DNA of 64,000 nt from an uncultured Bacteroidales bacterium. GTDB taxonomy: Bacteria; Bacteroidota; Bacteroidia; Bacteroidales; P3. The position numbers and the translations under genes are program-made. Positions 59,716 to 64,000 of this stretch are shown one piece after another (position 1 is the stretch's first letter; each line of letters begins with the position of its first letter). Below the pieces are notes generated by a model that saw only the letters and a program-made list of their open reading frames with translations, searched no databases and had not been told where the DNA came from. The stretch is taken from assembly GCA_946401725.1 (NCBI GenBank), contig CAMIVE010000004.1, positions 19,668 through 83,667 of the forward strand, given 5' to 3'.

Positions 59716-62169
59716 ATGGAGCCAAATGTCACTATACGCGAAGAAGAAGTAAAGAATAACTTACGTGAAAGTTTCTTCTCCGATTATGATGCAAAACACA
59801 TCCTTGGTGATGTCGATTTTGCTGTTACCTCGCGACGTGAGAACCCTGCACAAACTGAATTGTTTGAGCGCGAATGGTTCCTATGGGCCGAATCGAAGAA
59901 GGGTTCTTCTCACAGCCTTATCGATTCCTTTATCCAACTTATCATTACTATTGGCAGAGCTCATACTCACGAAAAGCACATGCCTCCAATGTTTCTTGGC
60001 GCTTTTGATGCCGAGAAGATTGCTTTCATTGAGTTTCATCACGTGGTAAGTATTTTCTATTTGAACGATTTCAACTGGAATGTCACTCCCAGCAATCATA
60101 GTACCAAAGAGTTTAAACTACTGAAGGAGATGCTCGGAGGTATTCTACACGAGCATATTGCCACTTTTAATCTTAAAAAAGACGAAAAACCGCTCCGCCA
60201 GTTTATCAAAAAGAACTTTCGCGATGGTGGAAAAACAGGGATAAATATCACCAAGAACAATTACCTCTTTGTCTTTCAACGTTGGGTAGAGGAGGTTAAG
60301 CCTACAATCAACGCAGATTGGAGCGACATTCCGGCAACACGTGTAGCCGACTTTTTCTTTGCTGATCTTATTTCTCGTGGCAACTTTACTTTGAGTTCCG
60401 ATCTTGCCGTTGTGCTGCGTGGTGTCGAATACAAAATACAGGAACAGATTACTCAGAGCGGTAAGGTGCTATTTAGCGAATGCGGTTTTACAGATGAGAT
60501 GAAAGCATATCGCGCTTTTTGGAACAAATACAAGCGTCCTCCGCGACAAGAGGCAATAGATATCATATTACTGCGACGCGATTTGCTTATTCCTCATAAT
60601 CTTCGGCAGTATCAAGGGGCTTTTTTCACACCTTTACAATGGGTGGAACTATCGCAACGATACCTTGCAGATGAATTAGGAGAAGATTGGCAGCAACAGT
60701 ACTATGTCTGGGATTGTTGTGCTGGTACAGGAAATTTGCTATATGGTCTTACGGAACCATATCGTGTGTGGGCTTCAACACTGGATCTTGCCGATGTGCA
60801 AGTAATGAAGAATCGTATCGATGACGGAGAGTTGAATCTTTTGGAGAAACACGTCTTTCAATTTGATTTTCTGAATGACGACTTTGAAAAACTGCCTGAA
60901 AGTCTTCGCGCAATTATTGAAGACCCCGAAAAAAGAAAGCGTCTTGTTGTTTATATAAACCCACCATATGCGGAAGCAGGCAATACAAAGGGGAAAGAGG
61001 CTAAAGTTGGTGTAAGCAACAAGACACGGGCACATCGAGATTATACAGTAGGCATCGGTACGTATGCCAAAAGGGAGCTGTTTGTTCAGTTCTTTATGAG
61101 AGTATTTCGCGAGCTCTCCCCTGGAGTTCTTGCTGAGTTTTCAAAGTTAAAGATGCTGCAAGGTCCATATTTCCGTGAGTTCAGAAAAACGTTTCAAGCT
61201 AAAATTGGCCGAAGTTTTCTAGTTCCTGCTGATTCTTTTGATAATGTGAAGGGGCAGTTTCCAATTGGCTTTTTTATTTGGCATCTTGACAATCCGGTAA
61301 TCTTTGAAGAAACAACATCGGAAGTATTCGACCATAATGGAGAACAGATTGATTCCAAAATAATCTGTAGCTACGACAATGCAAAGATGCTAAATGATTG
61401 GTTACGTGATACATGGAAGACAAAAGAAGAACCATTGGGCTGGGTAGTTTGCAACGGCAACGACTTTCAGCATCAAAATGAAGTCTGTATCTTAACTATA
61501 CCAAGTAACCAAACATCTACATTCTTTAAACCTATTACACGTACCAATTTTCTGAAAAGCTGCATTTACTTCTCTGTCCGAAAAGTGGTTGCTGCAACTT
61601 GGCTTAACGATCGTGACCAATTCTTATTACCAAATGACGATTGGCGAAAAGATTACGAGTTTATGTCTGATTGCATAATATACAGCCTTTTCAGCAATTC
61701 CAATGTCGTGAGGAATGAACAAGGGACAAATCACTGGATTCCTTTTACCGAGAAGGAGATGGACTCCCAAGACAACTGCAAAAGCCACTTTATGATGGAC
61801 TATTTAAGCACGCCACACGCAATGGGAAACAATCAGACAAATATGTTCTATCCGATAAGTGACCAGGAACATGGTAGTGTATACCGCCCGTTGGATCACC
61901 TCTCTACAGAGGCAACTATCGTTATGAATGCTGGTCGCGAGTTATGGAAATACTACCATAAGCAACCGGGAGCCAATTCTGATGCTAGTTATTACGACAT
62001 CCGACTTTATTTCCAAGGAACTAAAACCACAAAGAGTGGTAAGGAACAGATGAATACTGAAAGCACAGACACCACATATACGACATTAAACAACACCTTG
62101 CGTCAGGCTATGCGCCAACTGGCATCTCATATAGAACCTAAAGTTTATCAATATGGCTTTTTGAAGTAA
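59716..62169 (+). CDS. Single-chain PD-(D/E)XK-like plus N6-adenine DNA methyltransferase (type IIG-like)
   Basis: An 817-residue protein. The N-terminal ~110 residues contain GDVDFAV (Asp34) and, 25 residues on, LWAESKKG (Glu59, Lys61), spaced like a PD-(D/E)XK nuclease site. A middle helical part (~110-300) leads to QYQGAFFTPLQWVELSQRYL, the methyltransferase-type QxGAFFTP motif. The SAM loop is VWDCCAGTGNLLYGL (~331) and the catalytic motif IV is NPPYAE (~415), as in N6-adenine enzymes. The remaining ~380 residues probably hold the target-recognition domain. It would cut and methylate DNA as one chain, without a helicase. It is A/T-richer than its neighbours and looks transferred. Confidence 0.72.
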   Translation: MEPNVTIREEEVKNNLRESFFSDYDAKHILGDVDFAVTSRRENPAQTELFEREWFLWAESKKGSSHSLIDSFIQLIITIGRAHTHEKHMPPMFLGAFDAEKIAFIEFHHVVSIFYLNDFNWNVTPSNHSTKEFKLLKEMLGGILHEHIATFNLKKDEKPLRQFIKKNFRDGGKTGINITKNNYLFVFQRWVEEVKPTINADWSDIPATRVADFFFADLISRGNFTLSSDLAVVLRGVEYKIQEQITQSGKVLFSECGFTDEMKAYRAFWNKYKRPPRQEAIDIILLRRDLLIPHNLRQYQGAFFTPLQWVELSQRYLADELGEDWQQQYYVWDCCAGTGNLLYGLTEPYRVWASTLDLADVQVMKNRIDDGELNLLEKHVFQFDFLNDDFEKLPESLRAIIEDPEKRKRLVVYINPPYAEAGNTKGKEAKVGVSNKTRAHRDYTVGIGTYAKRELFVQFFMRVFRELSPGVLAEFSKLKMLQGPYFREFRKTFQAKIGRSFLVPADSFDNVKGQFPIGFFIWHLDNPVIFEETTSEVFDHNGEQIDSKIICSYDNAKMLNDWLRDTWKTKEEPLGWVVCNGNDFQHQNEVCILTIPSNQTSTFFKPITRTNFLKSCIYFSVRKVVAATWLNDRDQFLLPNDDWRKDYEFMSDCIIYSLFSNSNVVRNEQGTNHWIPFTEKEMDSQDNCKSHFMMDYLSTPHAMGNNQTNMFYPISDQEHGSVYRPLDHLSTEATIVMNAGRELWKYYHKQPGANSDASYYDIRLYFQGTKTTKSGKEQMNTESTDTTYTTLNNTLRQAMRQLASHIEPKVYQYGFLK

Positions 62170-62209
62170 CCAGCGATAAAGGCTTTAAGTTTGGCTTTGG
62201 AAATAAAGA

Positions 62210-62243
62210 GGAGCTGTCAAGTGTGGCGGCTCCAATTTTTTTT
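62210..62243 (+). terminator. Terminator of the methyltransferase gene
   Basis: GGAGC-TGTC, loop AAGTGT, GGCG-GCTCC pairs over nine positions with two G-T wobbles and is followed by AA and a run of eight T. Confidence 0.8.
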
Positions 62244-62296
62244 CATTCTAATTGCAGAAACTGGATTATACCGCGAAGCTGGTACACATCCCATCA

Positions 62297-62368
62297 TTAA
62301 AAGAGGTATTCTGACTCGTCCTCCACGGGTGTGTCATCTTCCATGAGCATCACGAAATAGAAGGGCAT
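62297..62368 (-). pseudogene. Possible C-terminal remnant, 23 codons
   Basis: Reads MPFYFVMLMEDDTPVEDESE then YLF and a stop. The acidic end looks like the C-terminus of a larger protein, but there is no open frame leading into it. It may also be a chance frame. Confidence 0.25.
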
Positions 62369-62370
62369 AT

Positions 62371-62469
62371 ACACTTTTCAAATATTTTTCAGTATAAAAA
62401 TTTACACTTTTCAATAAAAATTCACGGTGCAAAAAAACACTTTTCAATCAAACTGACAAAATATTTTTG
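62371..62469 (+). repeat. Three ACACTTTTCAA repeats at exact 33-bp spacing
   Basis: The 11-mer starts at 62371, 62404 and 62437, each 33 bases from the next. The rest of each unit is only loosely similar (A/T-rich), so the 11-mer is the conserved core. Three helical turns of spacing would place all copies on nearly the same face of the DNA. Confidence 0.85.
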
Positions 62470-62477
62470 AAAAAAAG

Positions 62478-62717
62478 GCATCAAATGGCTTGCTGCCGGA
62501 CTATGAGTTGCCGCTAACCTACAATGAGGTGACCATGGGCGCCGACGGCGAGACCGATGTGATGCTTGAATATGCCTTGCAGCTTATCGCCGACGGCAAA
62601 TACCTCAGTGAAGAGGATCCTTTTGACGAACCGTCAGCTCAGCTGACAACTATCGTTGGACCATCGTCGAAAGATCACCGAAGGAACAATAAGTTTAAAT
62701 GTGTGAATGCGCTTTAA
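62478..62717 (+). pseudogene. Probable 5'-truncated gene fragment
   Basis: The frame reads ASNGLLPDYELPLTYNEVTM then GADGETDVMLEYALQLIADG and KYLSEEDPFDEP before losing protein-like character. GC content rises sharply against the A/T-rich flanks and the first ~48 codons look like a genuine acidic C-terminal domain. No start codon with a leader is visible (ATG is absent; only TTG at 62490). I do not recognise the family. Confidence 0.4.
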
Positions 62718-62960
62718 GAATGTGTGAACGTGTGAATGTGTTTTTCGCTTGATTTGATTAATTTCAGTGGTGCTGACTCGCTACTATGTTTTTTTTTCTA
62801 AGGTGCTCGCAGGCATACCACAAAGCCTGCAAAGCAGGCAGAATGCGTTAGGATCTTTTCGAAACGCTACCGAGGCATCGCCACAGATCTGTTGTTTACG
62901 AAAAAAAGCAGAATGATTTTATGGAATGTGTATTTCGCAATATACAAATAAAATAAATTT

Positions 62961-62989
62961 TTGTATTTTGCAAAATACACGTATATTTG
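62961..62989 (+). promoter_or_regulatory. Promoter of the AAA ATPase with a 16-bp palindromic operator
   Basis: TTG at 62961-62963, an 18-base spacer and TATATTTG at 62982-62989 give a complete promoter, 38 bases before the ATG. A perfect palindrome, GTATTTTGCAAAATAC (62963-62978), fills most of the spacer and overlaps the -33 box, an ideal place for a repressor. Confidence 0.7.
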
Positions 62990-63027
62990 CATCGACAAAC
63001 AATTTGGTGTTAGATAAGTAACAGATT

Positions 63028-64000
63028 ATGGATAAGTTATTTGAGCGTCACGATGATTATATGGAAAAGGTTCCAATGGACTTTGTCAGAGGCCTGGCCA
63101 GACATATCGACTGGAATTTACGCCTGATTGCCATCAAAGGTCCTAAAGGTGTAGGAAAGTCAACTCTGATGCAGCAGTATATCAAGCAGCATTTTGCTCC
63201 CGACGACAGGCATGTACTCTACTGCTCGGCCGATACATCCTATTTCACGAGCCACAGCCTGGTGGATACTGCAGATATGTTCTACAAGCGTGGAGGCCGG
63301 TACCTATTCATAGATGAAGTGCACAAATACGATGGCTGGAGTCGGGAGGTGAAAGAGATATACGACCTTCATCGAGACCTGCACTTGGTGGTTAGTGGTT
63401 CATCGTTGCTGCAAATCAACGATGGTCAGGCAGACCTGTCACGAAGGCTTGTGCAATACACTATGCCGGGACTTTCGTTTCGCGAATTCCTTGCAATGAA
63501 TAGAATCATTGACGTTAAAAGTGTTTCGCTTGACCAGATTATGAAGGCACCAAATGCTTTCTGCAGTGAGGTGAAACGATACTGTCAACCCTTGGAATAT
63601 TTTTCCAGGTACCTGAAGGAGGGCTACTATCCATTCTATTTCGAGAATCAAACCATATACCAGAACCTCGTTGAATCGGTTGTGAATTACACCATCGACA
63701 CGGAACTGACAAGGTTTCGTGGAATCGAAATGGGAAGCTGTCGCAAAGTCAAAGCATTGTTGAAGGTCCTTTCGCAAATGGTTCCCTACGAGGTGGATAT
63801 ATCCAAGCTGTCGAAAAATATTGGCATCCAGCGTCCCACTACACTCAAATACCTGAAAAATCTTGAGGAGGCAGCACTGATACAACGGCTTTTTACAGAC
63901 TTAGACAGCATAAGTGACCTTCAGAAACCAGATAAAATATTGCTCGACAATAGCAACTTGTTGTACACTTTGGCGGACACCGCACCCGAGATTGGAACAG
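63028..64000 (+). CDS. AAA+ ATPase with DUF4143-type C-terminus (cut by window end)
   Basis: The frame is open from ATG 63028 to the end of the window (324 codons). Walker A is GPKGVGKST (residues 38-46), Walker B RYLFIDEVHKY (91-101), and a sensor-like VVSGSSLLQI follows. RLVQYTMPGLSFREFLAM is the conserved link, and the C-terminal part has a winged-helix-like region (ISKLSKNIGIQRPTTLKYLK), as in DUF4143 proteins. These ATPases are frequent in Bacteroidetes accessory regions, of unknown task, and may carry an endonuclease-like DUF4143. The true end lies beyond 64000. It follows a palindromic promoter and is probably self-regulated. Confidence 0.85.
   Translation, partial: MDKLFERHDDYMEKVPMDFVRGLARHIDWNLRLIAIKGPKGVGKSTLMQQYIKQHFAPDDRHVLYCSADTSYFTSHSLVDTADMFYKRGGRYLFIDEVHKYDGWSREVKEIYDLHRDLHLVVSGSSLLQINDGQADLSRRLVQYTMPGLSFREFLAMNRIIDVKSVSLDQIMKAPNAFCSEVKRYCQPLEYFSRYLKEGYYPFYFENQTIYQNLVESVVNYTIDTELTRFRGIEMGSCRKVKALLKVLSQMVPYEVDISKLSKNIGIQRPTTLKYLKNLEEAALIQRLFTDLDSISDLQKPDKILLDNSNLLYTLADTAPEIGT

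Larger units (their letters stand above)
62244..63027. other. Gene-poor accessory spacer with remnants and repeats
   Basis: Contains a 23-codon minus-strand open frame (62297-62368), three 33-bp-spaced ACACTTTTCAA repeats, a likely gene fragment at 62478-62717, a small CCTGC/GCAGG hairpin near 62827 and the promoter of the AAA ATPase. No complete gene is visible. The mixture suggests repeated insertion and decay. Confidence 0.6.

Noticed and set aside
62820..62850. Short CCTGC/GCAGG hairpin as a terminator or attachment site
   Set aside because: Five-base-pair stem without a T-run or a second copy in the window.
1..64000. tRNA genes, rRNA genes, CRISPR arrays or intact insertion sequences
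   Set aside because: No cloverleaf-like segment, no rRNA stretch, no spaced palindromic repeat series and no transposase frame could be found by reading both strands.

Overview
The window is a 64-kb piece of a Bacteroidota chromosome, most likely a Bacteroidales member from a gut or rumen-like habitat. Four things point there. Promoters carry the Bacteroidetes -7 element TAnnTTTG and genes almost always lack Shine-Dalgarno sequences. Type IX secretion (T9SS) parts and cargo are present: a PorP/SprF-like protein, a PorE-like OmpA protein and three proteins with a C-terminal sorting domain. Several Bacteroidetes-typical families occur (DUF4293, BT_3928-like DoxX, DUF1599, LUD, DUF4919). The gene order rsfS-ftsH-LUD-cdsA-psd is also familiar. 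No rRNA, tRNA or CRISPR array was found.

Layout. 1-721: end of a probable GH20 hexosaminidase and two tandem paralogous small lipoproteins. 722-10.5 kb (minus): an AddA/RecB-like helicase-nuclease, a NAGPA-type phosphodiester glycosidase, a GT9 glycosyltransferase and a TamB protein. 10.8-15.2 kb (plus): tsaD, then a PorP-like and PorE-like pair. 15.3-21.9 kb (minus): two operons, kdsA-exonuclease-FAH-DUF4919 and DHOD-like/acyl-CoA ligase/four-helix-bundle protein. 22.2-36.7 kb (mostly plus): a TPR membrane protein, a GH3 glycosidase, porins, a CD0519-type carrier, purE, a cluster of three exported proteins, ileS and mnmD. 36.8-51.9 kb (minus): FKBP isomerase, fold-III PLP decarboxylase, a 1279-residue C25 (gingipain-like) protease, rluA-type gene, psd, cdsA, LUD, ftsH, rsfS, tsaE, DUF4293, DoxX, DUF1599. 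51.9-59.4 kb (plus): folP, cdaA, a modular T9SS cargo, an M16 peptidase and an NAD(P)HX dehydratase.

59.4-64 kb is accessory. It holds a promoter, an RNA-like 111-nt extended hairpin and a terminator, followed by a single-chain protein with a PD-(D/E)XK-like N-terminus and an N6-adenine methyltransferase core. A gene-poor stretch of remnants and phased 33-bp repeats comes next, then an AAA ATPase (DUF4143-type) cut by the window edge. This is the most unusual part.

Functional links: envelope building dominates (KDO synthesis, heptosyltransferase-like GT9, TamB, Psd/CdsA phospholipids, T9SS). Both the TsaD and TsaE parts of the t6A tRNA-modification machinery are here, as are other translation and tRNA genes (ileS, mnmD, rsfS). 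A recurring AAACCTTT-rich leader on the sense strand precedes many start codons; it peaks in a 16-unit tandem array ahead of the rluA-type gene.
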